From NCBI RefSeq assembly GCF_001517085.1, contig NZ_LRAC01000013.1, positions 1 through 64,000 on the forward strand: a stretch of DNA of 64,000 nucleotides. Direction: 5' to 3'. Position numbers and translations under genes: made by a program. Below, piece by piece: positions 36,201-44,716 of this stretch. Under the pieces are notes generated by a model, which was not told the origin of the DNA, searched no databases, and saw only the letters and a program-made list of their open reading frames with translations. The stretch is from Paenibacillus sp. DMB5. GTDB taxonomy: Bacteria; Bacillota; Bacilli; Paenibacillales; Paenibacillaceae. How positions within the stretch are numbered: the stretch's first letter is position 1; each line of letters begins with the position of its first letter.

Positions 36201-36907
36201 GCCGCGAAGCCCTCGAGCAGCTGAGCAGCCATCATTTTGATTGCATGGTGCTTGATCTTGGATTGTCGGATATCAGCGGTTTCGATCTGATGGAGCAGAT
36301 CAAGACCAACCGCAAGCTGCAGACACTGCCGGTCATCATCTATACAGGCAAGGATCTCAGCAAAACGGATGAGCAGCGCTTGAAGCATTATGCCGAGAGC
36401 ATCGTAATCAAGAATGTGCGTTCGATGGAACGGCTTTATGATGAAACGGCATTGTACCTCCACCGCAGACATGCCGACCTGCCGCCGGATAAGCAGCAGC
36501 TGATCGAGAAGCTGCATAATCCGGAAGCGGCCTTTGCCGGCAAACAGATTCTGCTGGTCGACGATGACATGCGTAATATTTTTGCGTTATCCAGTGTGCT
36601 TGAGGGTTATAATATGGAGATAAGCTTTGCCCAGAACGGCCTGGAGGCGCTGGCGCACCTGGAGCAGCATCCGGAGACCCAGCTTGTGTTCATGGACATT
36701 ATGATGCCGGAAATGGATGGATATGAGACGATGAAGCGGATCCGCGAGAACCCGGCTTATGATCATATCGTTATCATTGCCCTGACTGCCCGTGCGCTGG
36801 AGGAGGACCGGACCAAATGCCTGCAGGCCGGAGCCTCGGATTATATCTCCAAACCAATCAACACTACCCAGTTGGTTACTGTATTAAAGGTATGGTTAAT
36901 CCAATAG
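33260..36907 (+). CDS. Hybrid histidine kinase: HAMP-GAF-coiled coil-HisKA-HATPase-three receivers
   Basis: This 1215-residue protein has two membrane helices (about 7-53), HAMP (54-106), GAF (about 130-275) and a 250-residue coiled coil of near-identical units (LLAQTEEL, QKEEIQAQADE, SNQNLQHQMELT). HisKA (His542 in SHELRTPL), HATPase_c (NLLSNALKFT, DTGIGIP, GGTGLGL) and three receivers starting near 826, 950 and 1096 follow. Receiver 3 is canonical (FMDIMMPEMDG); receiver 1 has IIEEDAE in the acidic pocket. There is almost no periplasmic loop, so sensing is probably by GAF. The next gene is a receiver-kinase. Confidence 0.93.
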   Translation: MKIKQQIWLATVTSILLLSSMITIAMIYLEGAPLYLALGAGVAGVLLCAYFMAQIHRNVTQGIEQIRTISEDIAGGTLDASGMNTRSDEFGQLAQSFYRLGVDLHHKTAEERILRLKAEDQAWINTEVSEMALRLQGSVHLQTAARIFISRLATAVGGSYGAMYMLQHGRLQFTAGYAFDEASVSREPFALGSGLVGQCAVDKQMIILNDLPEHYVRVHSGLGEAPPSTLIVLPVLYENDVVAVVELATLKELGDKERQLIERTGQNMGVLINTLADVAQIEELLNHTQLQKEELEAQTEELQAQTQELEAQTEELIAQTAELATSNQNLQHQMELTARQKEEIQDQADELLAQTEELAASNSSLQDQMKLTAQQKEEIQAQADELLAQTEELQDQKEELQAQAQELLAQTEELAASNQNLQHQMELTARQKSEIEAQAAELREQMEITARQKEEIQEQADELLAQTRELQDQKEQLQAQAQELEAQTEELQVQTEELAVSNSSLLQQMELTEQQKEEIKVQAEEIFMAAQYKSEFLANVSHELRTPLNSLLILSQILAENKEGNLDVKQLEYVHTIFSAGKDLLQLIDEILDLAKLEVGKMTPVLEPVPLQDISSHLYRRFDQQAKTKHLRFDVHCDSRLPEHLLTDGHRLQQILNNLLSNALKFTPEHGSVSLSIRTSGNEIVFAVSDTGIGIPASKLESIFEAFQQADGTTSRKYGGTGLGLTICRELAGLLGGRIEVDSIEDKGSTFSLILPAELPDELALSQAASTFAAAASQVYEPDSAPDAKEHPSFRESFVPDISISNPKLLQYAEMDDDRNNLESGDTLLLIIEEDAEFASILLDLARSRGFKAIVAFQGDQGLALAHAYKPDAILLDLHLPVLDGWAIISRLKSRPELRHIPVHVISTAEENQQSLAMGALSFWKKPSDQAELETAFLQIETYIRRPVKSLLIVEDNQVLRSSLVEFIAHPDVRVVAVGTGREALEQLSSHHFDCMVLDLGLSDISGFDLMEQIKTNRKLQTLPVIIYTGKDLSKTDEQRLKHYAESIVIKNVRSMERLYDETALYLHRRHADLPPDKQQLIEKLHNPEAAFAGKQILLVDDDMRNIFALSSVLEGYNMEISFAQNGLEALAHLEQHPETQLVFMDIMMPEMDGYETMKRIRENPAYDHIVIIALTARALEEDRTKCLQAGASDYISKPINTTQLVTVLKVWLIQ

Positions 36908-36958
36908 CTCTAACTATTACTATCTGTCATTTTCATTCTAACTTGTCCGGGAGGAACT

Positions 36959-38134
36959 ATGGATTATCCTGTTAATATTTTGATTGTAGATGATCGTCCC
37001 GATGAGTTTCTCTCTGTTCAAGCCCTGCTTGCGGATAAACCGTACCGGCTCGTTCATGCCACCTCGGGGATGGATGCCCTGAAGCACCTGCTGGAGCAGG
37101 AATTTGCCCTGATCATTATGGATGTCCTGATGCCCGATATGAATGGTTTTGAGACAGCCAAACGGATCAAGATGCGCAAAAAATCAAAAGATATTCCGAT
37201 CATTTTTCTGACCTCGCTCACCTCGGAGCTGGAGAATTATATGATGGCCTACACGGCCGGAGCTATAGATTTCCTGACCAAGCCGTTTCATCCATTGGTG
37301 CTGAAGAGCAAGATAGACGGCTTTGTCCGCATGTTCCAGACCCGCAAGGAGCTGCAGCTCAAAACACAGGAGCTCGAGTCGGCCAATATCGTGCTCACCG
37401 AGCTGAAGGATACGGCCGAGGTAGCACTGCGGATCAAAAGCGGCTTTCTCGCCATGATGAGCCATGAGATCAGAACCCCGCTCAACGGGATTATCGCCAT
37501 GTCTGATGTGCTGCGGACCTCGGATCTGTCATCAGATGATCTGGAGATGGCCGAAATTATCCATACCAGCGGTCATGCCCTGCTGTCGGTAATCAACCAT
37601 ATCCTGGACTTCACCAAGATTGAATCCGGCAAAATGGAGCTGGACTACGAGCTGTTCAACCTCCATTCCTGCCTAAAGGAAACGCTTGACCTGTTCAGGG
37701 CGCTGGCGATGGAACGCAGCCTGGCACTGGAGATGCTGATTGACCCCAACATTCCCGCCTTGCTGGTAGGAGACTCCAACCGCTTGAGACAGGTGCTTAA
37801 CAACCTGATCGGGAATGCCATTAAATTTACCTCCAGCGGCAGTGTAAAGGTACATGCCCGTCTCAGACAGGCGATGGACGGCGTACTGCAGCTGGAATTC
37901 GTGGTTGAAGATACCGGTGTAGGGATTCCGGACGATAAAATGAAATATCTGTTCCAGCCGTTTACCCAGGTTGATGCAACCATTAACCGGAAATTCGGCG
38001 GGACCGGCCTTGGCTTGTCCATCTGTAAAATGCTCGTCGAGCTGATGGGAGGCACCATCTATGCCAGAACAGGCATGGAGCAGGGAGCAGCCTTTGTGTT
38101 CACCATTCAGGTCACGGAAGGCAGTCCGGATTAA
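36959..38134 (+). CDS. Receiver-histidine kinase (REC-HisKA-HATPase)
   Basis: This 391-residue soluble protein has a receiver (Asp55 in IMDVLMPDMNG), a short coiled coil, HisKA (His169 in SHEIRTPLNG) and HATPase_c (NLIGNAIKFT, DTGVGIP, GGTGLGL). It lies 51 bases after the three-receiver kinase, so phosphoryl transfer between the two is likely: it has the receiver-first layout of an intermediate kinase. No DNA-binding output gene follows. Confidence 0.92.
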   Translation: MDYPVNILIVDDRPDEFLSVQALLADKPYRLVHATSGMDALKHLLEQEFALIIMDVLMPDMNGFETAKRIKMRKKSKDIPIIFLTSLTSELENYMMAYTAGAIDFLTKPFHPLVLKSKIDGFVRMFQTRKELQLKTQELESANIVLTELKDTAEVALRIKSGFLAMMSHEIRTPLNGIIAMSDVLRTSDLSSDDLEMAEIIHTSGHALLSVINHILDFTKIESGKMELDYELFNLHSCLKETLDLFRALAMERSLALEMLIDPNIPALLVGDSNRLRQVLNNLIGNAIKFTSSGSVKVHARLRQAMDGVLQLEFVVEDTGVGIPDDKMKYLFQPFTQVDATINRKFGGTGLGLSICKMLVELMGGTIYARTGMEQGAAFVFTIQVTEGSPD

Positions 38135-38160
38135 GATCCTTTTTTCTCCCTTACAAATAA

Positions 38161-38199
38161 AACCGCAAGTCTCCGGGAAGGAGCACTTACGGTTTTTTT
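38161..38199 (+). terminator. Terminator after receiver-kinase gene
   Basis: An interrupted stem AACCG.AAGT.TCC / GGAG.ACTT.CGGTT is followed by TTTTTTT. Confidence 0.75.
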
Positions 38200-38230
38200 G
38201 ATGTCATGATTCAGCTTATCCGCGGAATAA

Positions 38231-38628
38231 CTACAGCTGTTCTATACCGGCCGGCTGGTCTTCCAGTTTCTTATGATTCAGCACATTGTCCTCCAGCACA
38301 GCGAATTTATCACCATACTCCCTGATAATATGCCGTTCACCCCAAGCGCACAGCGAATCGAGAATGGTGCGCAGCGACTGTCCGTATTCACTCAGCTCAT
38401 ATTCCACCTTGGGCGGCACCTGATTGTAGCTGATCCGGTTAACAATGCCGTCCTCCTCCAGCTCGCGGAGCTGCTGAGTGAGCATCTTTTGCGTAATGTT
38501 CGGCATATGCGCTTTAAATCGCTGGTCCGCAGCTTACCGTGGGTCAGATGGCAGAGAATCACGCATTTCCATTTGCCGCCGATCACCTCCAGCGTAGCTT
38601 CAACGGAAATATTATATTTTTTGGACAT
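38231..38628 (-). pseudogene. HxlR-family regulator split by a frameshift
   Basis: The first 41 codons (from 38628) encode the start of an HxlR winged helix: [20 protein letters not shown] then KLRTSDLKR. The rest ([20 protein letters not shown] onward to residue about 132) continues in another frame. One base appears to be missing near 38504-38510; restoring it gives an uninterrupted HxlR protein of normal length. HxlR proteins respond to aldehydes, quinones and other electrophiles. It is divergent from an MFS exporter and aldo/keto reductase, which it would control. Confidence 0.85.
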
Positions 38629-38719
38629 GGGGCCCTCCTGAAAGTTTTGTTAGCATAGCATCCTTGGGTAATTATCGGCAAAACTTGCTTCGGAAGCATA
38701 TACTTCTTTTTATGTTATA

Positions 38720-38753
38720 GGTACTTTTTAGTACCTATAGTACTTTTAAGTAC
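38720..38753. promoter_or_regulatory. Tandem GTACT palindromes between HxlR gene and MFS gene
   Basis: Two adjacent perfect dyads, GGTACTTTTTAGTACC (38720-38735) and GTACTTTTAAGTAC (38740-38753), lie in the divergent intergenic region. TACT/AGTA dyads are typical for HxlR/YodB-type regulators, so these are probable operators for the neighbouring regulator. Confidence 0.7.
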
Positions 38754-38830
38754 GTACTATCCACTTCTGCCTACGTGGTTCATAATAGCATTTACCGGCC
38801 GGTGATTACCATACTACAGGAGTGGAAAAC

Positions 38831-40036
38831 ATGTCCCTGAATCAAAAAAGAAGCACGCTCGCGCTGCTGGCGCTTGCAGTCAGCGCTTTTGCTATCGGAA
38901 CAACCGAGTTTATCAGTGTCGGGCTGCTGCCGCTGATAGCTGATGATCTGCATATATCCGTAACGGCGGCCGGACTGACGGTCACCCTTTATGCTCTCGG
39001 TGTTACCTTCGGGGCGCCTGTCCTGACTTCCCTGACAACGGCGGTGTCCCGCAAAACACTGCTGCTGGCGCTTATGGTGCTGTTCATCCTCGGCAACAGC
39101 CTTGCAGCCGCTTCAGGCGGCATTGCCCTGCTGCTGACGGCCCGGGTCATCTCTGCCTTGTCTCACGGCCTGTTCATGTCCATCGCTTCAACGATCGCTG
39201 CAGATCTTGTGCCGGAGAACCGCAAGGCCAGTGCCATCTCAATTATGTTCACCGGCCTGACCGTCGCTACCGTAACAGGTGTACCGCTCGGCACGCTGCT
39301 GGGCCAGCACCTGGGCTGGCGGGCAGCCTTTATCGCTATCGCCGCCGTAGGCGTTGCCGCTCTGGCCGCTAATCTGCTCCTCATTCCTTCAGGACTGCGC
39401 AAAGGTCAGCGTACACCTCTTAATGAGCAGGTTAAGCTGGTGACTAACGGACGGCTGCTGCTGGCTTTTGCCATAACAGCCCTCGGATATGGCGGCACCT
39501 TTGCCGTCTTCACCTATCTGTCCCCGCTGCTGCATGAGATCAGCGGCTTTAAGGAGCAGACAGTTGCCGTAATACTGCTCGTTTATGGCTTAGCGATAGC
39601 CGCCGGCAATATTATCGGCGGCAAAGCCGCCAATCACAAGCCGATGAATGCCCTGTTCTATATGTTCGCCCTGCAGGCGGCCATACTGCTGGTCCTGACC
39701 TTTACAGCTCCGTTCAAAACCGCCGCCCTCATCAGCATCATCTTCATGGGACTGCTCGCCTTCATGAATGTACCCGGGCTGCAATCCTATGTTGTAATGC
39801 TGGCTGACCGGTACGCACCTGGAGCCAGAGATATTGCCTCTGCGGTAAACATCGCCGCCTTCAATGCCGGCATCGCCATCGGTGCCTATCTTGGTGGAAT
39901 CGTCACAGAGCATCTGGGCCTGATTCATACAGCCTGGGTCGGGTCGGTCATGGTGCTTGGAGCGGTAGTACTTACCGCGCGGAGCCGTTCGCTCGAGCGC
40001 AGAGATGAACAGCTGACGCATCGTACAACAGCCTGA
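38831..40036 (+). CDS. MFS efflux transporter (YdhP/AraJ type)
   Basis: This 401-residue protein has 12 membrane helices. The N-terminal FAIGTTEFISVGLLPLIADDL is the hallmark of the drug:H+ antiporter-1 sugar-efflux/AraJ group. An in-frame GTG at 38822 overlaps the ribosome binding site ACAGGAG, so the ATG at 38831 is the start. It is followed by an aldo/keto reductase 78 bases on, and both are probably controlled by the divergent HxlR regulator. Confidence 0.92.
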   Translation: MSLNQKRSTLALLALAVSAFAIGTTEFISVGLLPLIADDLHISVTAAGLTVTLYALGVTFGAPVLTSLTTAVSRKTLLLALMVLFILGNSLAAASGGIALLLTARVISALSHGLFMSIASTIAADLVPENRKASAISIMFTGLTVATVTGVPLGTLLGQHLGWRAAFIAIAAVGVAALAANLLLIPSGLRKGQRTPLNEQVKLVTNGRLLLAFAITALGYGGTFAVFTYLSPLLHEISGFKEQTVAVILLVYGLAIAAGNIIGGKAANHKPMNALFYMFALQAAILLVLTFTAPFKTAALISIIFMGLLAFMNVPGLQSYVVMLADRYAPGARDIASAVNIAAFNAGIAIGAYLGGIVTEHLGLIHTAWVGSVMVLGAVVLTARSRSLERRDEQLTHRTTA

Positions 40037-40114
40037 CCCGGGAAGTATCCATTCGTTACACTGCAAGATCAACAAAATCCGGATTACACTAATCCATCTC
40101 GGAGGTTATTTATA

Positions 40115-40969
40115 ATGACACAACATACAGCACAGCATTTACAGGATACAACAGAACTACAAGGAGGCGTGAAGATGCCTTGGCTCGGCCTGGGTGTATT
40201 CCAGGTGGCCGATGGCGAAGAACTCGTGCAGGCGGTAAAGTCGGCCATTGCCCACGGCTACCGGAGCATTGATACTGCAGCCATTTATCAGAATGAGCGG
40301 GGAGTAGGACAGGCTATTGCCGAGGCGCTGGCGGAGAACGGACTGCGGCGTGAAGAGCTCTTCATCACCTCTAAAGTGTGGAATGCTGATCTTGGCTATG
40401 AAGAAACACTGGCCGCCTATGAGGCCAGCCTGGAAAAACTCGGCCTGGACTATCTGGATCTGTACCTGATCCACTGGCCGGTAAAGGAAAAATACAAAGA
40501 AGCCTGGAGAGCGCTTGAAACGCTCTACAAAGCAGGCCGGGTTAAAGCGGTCGGAGTCAGCAATTTTCAGATTCATCATCTGGAGGATCTGCTGAAGGAT
40601 GCGGAAATCCGCCCGGCGGTCAATCAGGTCGAGCTCCATCCCTACCTGTCCCAGCAGGAGCTCAAAAGCTACTGCCGTGAACAGGGCATCCAGATCGAGG
40701 CCTGGTCGCCGCTGATGCAGGGCGGGCTGCTTGATCAGCCTGACCTGCAGAGAATCGCTGCCAGAGCCGGAAAGTCAGTCGCCCAGGTTATCCTGCGCTG
40801 GGACCTGCAGCACGGCATTGTTACGATTCCGAAGTCAACGAAGGAGCTGCGGATTAAAGAGAATGCCGCTCTGTTTGATTTCGAGCTGAGCGCTGAAGAA
40901 ATGGCTGTCATTGACGGCTTAAACCGCGATCAGAGAGTCGGTCCGGACCCCGACAACTTTGATTTCTAA
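40115..40969 (+). CDS. Aldo/keto reductase (YvgN/AKR5 type)
   Basis: This 284-residue NADPH-dependent carbonyl reductase is complete. The tetrad is visible: D53 and Y58 in SIDTAAIYQNE, K87 in FITSKVW and H120 in LIHWP; the NADPH-binding end IPKSTKELRIKEN is intact. YvgN-type enzymes reduce methylglyoxal and other aldehydes, which fits control by an HxlR regulator. GGAGG precedes the ATG. The stop overlaps by 4 bases with the convergent AEC gene. Confidence 0.94.
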   Translation: MTQHTAQHLQDTTELQGGVKMPWLGLGVFQVADGEELVQAVKSAIAHGYRSIDTAAIYQNERGVGQAIAEALAENGLRREELFITSKVWNADLGYEETLAAYEASLEKLGLDYLDLYLIHWPVKEKYKEAWRALETLYKAGRVKAVGVSNFQIHHLEDLLKDAEIRPAVNQVELHPYLSQQELKSYCREQGIQIEAWSPLMQGGLLDQPDLQRIAARAGKSVAQVILRWDLQHGIVTIPKSTKELRIKENAALFDFELSAEEMAVIDGLNRDQRVGPDPDNFDF

Positions 40970-41901
40970 GGCTGGACACTGCCCACCGCCGTAATCAGCA
41001 CCGGCAGCACCAGGAAAGAGGCCAGCGTGGTCCAGACGATGCAGCGCGATACCAGTGAAGGCGAGCTGCCGAACCGCTCGGCCAGCACGACCGAGTTGAC
41101 GGCGACCGGCATGGATGCCAGAACCAGCAGCACCGAGAACAGGGTCCCGGAAATATTCAGCAGCAGCAGGACCAGCAGGGCGATCAGCGGTGACAGCAGC
41201 AGGCGGACAGACAGGCCAGTCCAGAAGGCCAGCTGCACATTGCGTTCGGTGTGGCCGGCCTGGACCCTGACCATCTGGGCACCGAGAATCGCCAGGACTA
41301 CAGGCGAATATGCACCTGCTACCATCGAGACGCCTGAGGCCAGCTCCTGCGGCAGCTGCAGGCCAAGCCCTCTCAGCAGCAGAGCGAGCAAAGCGGCATA
41401 GACGGCGGGAAGGGCAAAGACGGATTTCACTGCGCTCTTCACATTGAACTGTGACCGGGCGGCAAAATAGACGCCGATCGTATTCACGATCACCATCTGG
41501 ACGATCACATAGACCGAGGCCTTGTCGAGTCCAAGCTGGCCAAAGGCCAGCAGGACAAGCGGCAGCCCGTAGTTAACGCTGTTCGTAAAAGTGGAGATCA
41601 GGGTCAGTCCCGCCGCTTCGGGCGGAGCCAGGGTCAGCAGCTTGCCGAGCACTACCGATACAAGCCACAGGAGCAGCAGATTCAAAAGGGCAAAGGCAAT
41701 CGTCTGGTACACGTCGCCGAAGGAAATCTCGGCATTTGCCAGCGTATCAAGAATGATGGCCGGGGTCAGAAAGTACAGATAAAGTGTAAGTAACGGCTTG
41801 GTGTCCAAATTTTTGTAGCGGGCCAGCAGCGCCCCGGCGGTAACGGGGATGGCCAGCGGCACGATAACCTCCACTAAGGTCGATAATACCTGCTGAATCA
41901 C
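40966..41901 (-). CDS. AEC family transporter (auxin efflux carrier-like)
   Basis: This 311-residue membrane protein has about 10 helices in two repeats, with family-like PLAIPVTAGALLARY and SVNYGLPLVLLAFG. AEC carriers export small organic acids such as malate. The frame is open further upstream, but the GTG at 41901 has GAGGAG 9 bases before it and gives the normal family length. It meets the aldo/keto reductase gene tail to tail with a 4-base overlap and no space for a separate terminator. Confidence 0.87.
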   Translation of the reverse strand: MIQQVLSTLVEVIVPLAIPVTAGALLARYKNLDTKPLLTLYLYFLTPAIILDTLANAEISFGDVYQTIAFALLNLLLLWLVSVVLGKLLTLAPPEAAGLTLISTFTNSVNYGLPLVLLAFGQLGLDKASVYVIVQMVIVNTIGVYFAARSQFNVKSAVKSVFALPAVYAALLALLLRGLGLQLPQELASGVSMVAGAYSPVVLAILGAQMVRVQAGHTERNVQLAFWTGLSVRLLLSPLIALLVLLLLNISGTLFSVLLVLASMPVAVNSVVLAERFGSSPSLVSRCIVWTTLASFLVLPVLITAVGSVQP

Positions 41902-42032
41902 GGTCCAGGACTCCTCTATGCTATAGTTATTCCCTACTATACCCCCGGAAGCAGGCAACGTCCAAGATTTGGAGACAATATGCTTAATAGACAACGCCTA
42001 TGGAGAGACTGAATACTATAGGCAGGCACACC

Positions 42033-42071
42033 AAAAATCCCTGTCCCCGGAATACCGGGAGACAGGGATTT
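42033..42071 (-). terminator. Terminator of greA
   Basis: The minus-strand stem AAATCCCTGTC / GACAGGGATTT with an inner CCGG / CCGG is followed by TTTTTGG. Confidence 0.85.
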
Positions 42072-42077
42072 CTGTTC

Positions 42078-42557
42078 TTAATCTGCTTTGATCTCCAGTA
42101 GCTCATATTTAATGACACCCATTGGAGCATTGACTGCTATGACATCGCCGACCTTTTTGCCGATCAGCTCTTTGCCCAGGGGGCTTTCATACGAAATCTT
42201 GTTGTTCAGCACATCGGCCTCAGCCGGACCGACCACTCTGTATTCAATCTTTTCGGCGAACTCCACATCGTTAAGGATGACAACGGTCCCTACACTCACG
42301 GTGCTCAGATCCATGCTGCTGGAGTCGACGATCTGCGCCTTGGTCAGCATCTTCTCCAGGATCATGATGCGGGTCTCCATGAAGGACTGGTCTTCCTTGG
42401 CCGAGTGATACTCGCTGTTCTCCTTCAGGTCGCCATAGCTGATCGCCAGCTTAAGCCGGGCTGCAAGCTCCTTGCGCCCTACTTCCTTAAGCTCTCTAAG
42501 CTCATCCTCAAGCTTGGCCAAACCTTCTTTGGTCAAGAATACTTCTTCATTAGACAT
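42078..42557 (-). CDS. greA: Transcription elongation factor GreA
   Basis: This 159-residue protein has an N-terminal coiled coil carrying the tip acidic residues in GDLKENSEYHSAKEDQ, and a C-terminal FKBP-like domain (ISYESPLGKELIGKKVGD). It rescues backtracked RNA polymerase by stimulating transcript cleavage. The ATG at 42557 is 8 bases after AGGAG; an in-frame GTG at 42563 is less well placed. Confidence 0.96.
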   Translation of the reverse strand: MSNEEVFLTKEGLAKLEDELRELKEVGRKELAARLKLAISYGDLKENSEYHSAKEDQSFMETRIMILEKMLTKAQIVDSSSMDLSTVSVGTVVILNDVEFAEKIEYRVVGPAEADVLNNKISYESPLGKELIGKKVGDVIAVNAPMGVIKYELLEIKAD

Positions 42558-42622
42558 GATCACAACTCCTATTTTTGCCTGCTTTATTGTATTCTACCCT
42601 ATATTTGTGTTCTGTAAAAGGA

Positions 42623-42651
42623 TTGACGAAAAGCAGTGCAGCTGGTAGATT
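42623..42651 (+). promoter_or_regulatory. Promoter for ATP-grasp/esterase operon
   Basis: TTGACG (42623-42628), a 17-bp spacer and TAGATT (42646-42651) form a good sigma-A promoter about 60 bases before the translation start. Confidence 0.65.
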
Positions 42652-42712
42652 AGATTAAATTAATCACACGAATTGACTCGGAATTACACTTTAGCCAAAG
42701 GGGCTGGTCACC

Positions 42713-43882
42713 ATTAACTTTGTTTTCTTCTCCCCTCATTTCCCCAGAAACAGTGCTGATTTCTGTATCCAGCTGCAGCGCCAGGGGGTGTTCGTGCTCG
42801 GGATCGGCGATGCCGAATATGATCATCTGGAGGATCGGCTGCAGCTTGCACTGACGGAATACTATAAGGTATCCGACCTCGAAAATTACGAAGAAATTCT
42901 GCGGGCTGTCGGCTATTTCACCCACAAATACGGCAAGATCGACCGGTTTGAGTCGCTGAATGAATACTGGCTGGAGCAGGATGCCGCGATCCGGACCGAT
43001 TTTAACATCTACGGCACTAAAAATGATTTCGTCCAGAACCTGAAGCAGAAGTCTAAGATGAAGGAATTTTTCCGCAAAAGCGGGGTAAGCACCGTCCAGT
43101 TCTCGACCGGAACCACCCGGGAAAGTGTGGATGATTTCATTCAAAGCGCCGGATTCCCGCTGGTGGTGAAGCCTGACCTCGGCTCAGGGGCCAGCAACAC
43201 CTTCAAGATCAGCAACGAGGCTGAGCTGCAGCATTTTTTTGACCACAAGCCTGCGGACGTTTCGTTTATTATTGAGGAATTCATCGACGGGGTGATTCTC
43301 ACCTATGACGGTCTGGTTGATCGAAATGGAGAGGTACGCTTCGCCGTCAGCCATCTGTTCGAGAACAGCGTCATGGACGTCGTGAATACGGACAACCATC
43401 TCTATTATTTCTGCCTGAAGGACATTAGTCCGGAGGTTGAGGAAGCCGGAAGAAGCATCCTGAAAGCTTTTGACATCAGGGAACGGTTCTTCCATATCGA
43501 GCTGTTCAAATCGAAAAAGGACGGACGGATCATCGCGCTCGAAGTGAATATGCGGCCGCCCGGTGCCTGGATGACGGATGCCATTAACTTCTCCTATGAT
43601 GTTGACGTGTATAAGGAATGGGCAGGGATGGTGGCCAGGAATGAGGTCGGCGGCCCGTATGAAGGCAAATACTACACCGGCTATGCCAGCCGCAAGCGGC
43701 ACAAGCATTATACCCACAGTCATGAAGACATTTACCGTACCTACGGGGACAAAATCGTCAATTACGCCGAGATCGAGGAAGTGTTCAGCAGGGCGATGGG
43801 CAACAGCGCTTATCAGTTCCGCTCCCCGGACCTTGAGACCGTCAGAGAAATCGTGAAGTATATACAACAAGAAGAAGGATAG
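42713..43882 (+). CDS. ATP-grasp protein with apparent AUU start codon
   Basis: This 389-residue ATP-grasp ligase has the ATP-lid PLVVKPDLGSGASNT, the loop IIEEFIDG and the metal site ALEVNMRPPG. Homologues begin MNFVFxSPxFP. Here the matching residues NFVFFSPHFPRN directly follow an ATT codon at 42713, which has AAAGGGG 9 bases upstream; an in-frame stop lies at 42692. A GTG at 42788 would remove the first conserved strand. Product unknown; an amide-bond-forming role is likely. It is followed by an esterase gene 12 bases on. Confidence 0.82.
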   Translation: MNFVFFSPHFPRNSADFCIQLQRQGVFVLGIGDAEYDHLEDRLQLALTEYYKVSDLENYEEILRAVGYFTHKYGKIDRFESLNEYWLEQDAAIRTDFNIYGTKNDFVQNLKQKSKMKEFFRKSGVSTVQFSTGTTRESVDDFIQSAGFPLVVKPDLGSGASNTFKISNEAELQHFFDHKPADVSFIIEEFIDGVILTYDGLVDRNGEVRFAVSHLFENSVMDVVNTDNHLYYFCLKDISPEVEEAGRSILKAFDIRERFFHIELFKSKKDGRIIALEVNMRPPGAWMTDAINFSYDVDVYKEWAGMVARNEVGGPYEGKYYTGYASRKRHKHYTHSHEDIYRTYGDKIVNYAEIEEVFSRAMGNSAYQFRSPDLETVREIVKYIQQEEG

Positions 43883-43894
43883 GATGTGCTACGG

Positions 43895-44644
43895 ATGAAG
43901 ACAAGCTACCGCAAGGAATACAGCCGTCACCTGAACAGGGACATGGAGTATAAAGTATACGGCCACGCCGGCAAACCGATGCTTGTCTTCCCCACCTCGC
44001 TTGGCCGTTTTTATCAATATGAGGACTCCGGGATGATTGCGACCCTCTCCAGTTTCATCGAAGCGGGCAAGCTGCAGATCTGGGCCTGCGACAGCATTGA
44101 TGAGGAGACGTTCTTTTCCTCCCACTGGAACCATGAAGATAAGGCGGTCCGGCATGAGCAGTATGACAAATACATCACGCAGGAGCTTATCCCCGGTATC
44201 CTCCATGAGAGCAAATGGAATAACGGCGGGGATGACCAAAAAATCCTGATTTCCGGCTGCTCAATGGGCGCCTATTACAGCGGCAGCTTCTTTTTCCGTT
44301 ATCCGCACTACTTCGATACGCTGATCGCCCTGAGCGGTGTGTATTCGACTTATTACTTCTTCGGCGATTATATGAGTGAAAATGTCTATTACAACTCTCC
44401 GCTCCATTACCTGCCGAACCTTGCGGACGAGGACTATCTGAACCGGTACCGCAGCAGCAGGATTATCCTCTGTGTCGGTCAGGGTGCTTATGAGGACGAA
44501 ATGCTGCATGAAACCCGGCTGATCGAGGAGCTACTGCAGCGTAAGGACATTCCGGCGCAGGTCGATTACTGGGGGTATGATGTGGATCACGACTGGTACT
44601 GGTGGAACAGGCAGATTTATTATTATATAAACGGCGTTTTGTAA
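43895..44644 (+). CDS. Alpha/beta-hydrolase esterase (esterase D-like)
   Basis: This 249-residue protein has an alpha/beta-hydrolase fold with nucleophile elbow GCSMG (read around 44257-44271), a late Asp in VDYWGYDVDHDW and the His in that same segment. Resembles the PF00756 esterase family. The ATG at 43895 follows AGGA by 10 bases; a GTG at 43886 is also possible. It is co-transcribed with the ATP-grasp gene and may act on its product. No signal peptide. Confidence 0.87.
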   Translation: MKTSYRKEYSRHLNRDMEYKVYGHAGKPMLVFPTSLGRFYQYEDSGMIATLSSFIEAGKLQIWACDSIDEETFFSSHWNHEDKAVRHEQYDKYITQELIPGILHESKWNNGGDDQKILISGCSMGAYYSGSFFFRYPHYFDTLIALSGVYSTYYFFGDYMSENVYYNSPLHYLPNLADEDYLNRYRSSRIILCVGQGAYEDEMLHETRLIEELLQRKDIPAQVDYWGYDVDHDWYWWNRQIYYYINGVL

Positions 44645-44659
44645 AAATGTTAACTGGAG

Positions 44660-44695
44660 CAAAAAGCCCCGGAGCACTTGGCTCCGGGGCTGCTT
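44660..44695. terminator. Bidirectional terminator
   Basis: The stem AGCCCCGGAGC / GCTCCGGGGCT (44665-44691) has A5 on its left and TGCTTTGTTATT on its right. It serves the esterase gene and the convergent 44717-45004 gene. Confidence 0.85.
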
Positions 44696-44716
44696 TGTTA
44701 TTAATGTGATATGGGG

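Noticed and set aside
40966..41994. Longer AEC transporter starting at TTG 41994
   Set aside because: The extra 31 residues are not membrane-like, there is no binding site, and the GTG at 41901 has GAGGAG 9 bases upstream.
42788..43882. GTG start for the ATP-grasp protein
   Set aside because: It would drop the conserved NFVFFSPHFP strand and lacks spacing as good as AAAGGGG to 42713. Kept only as an alternative.
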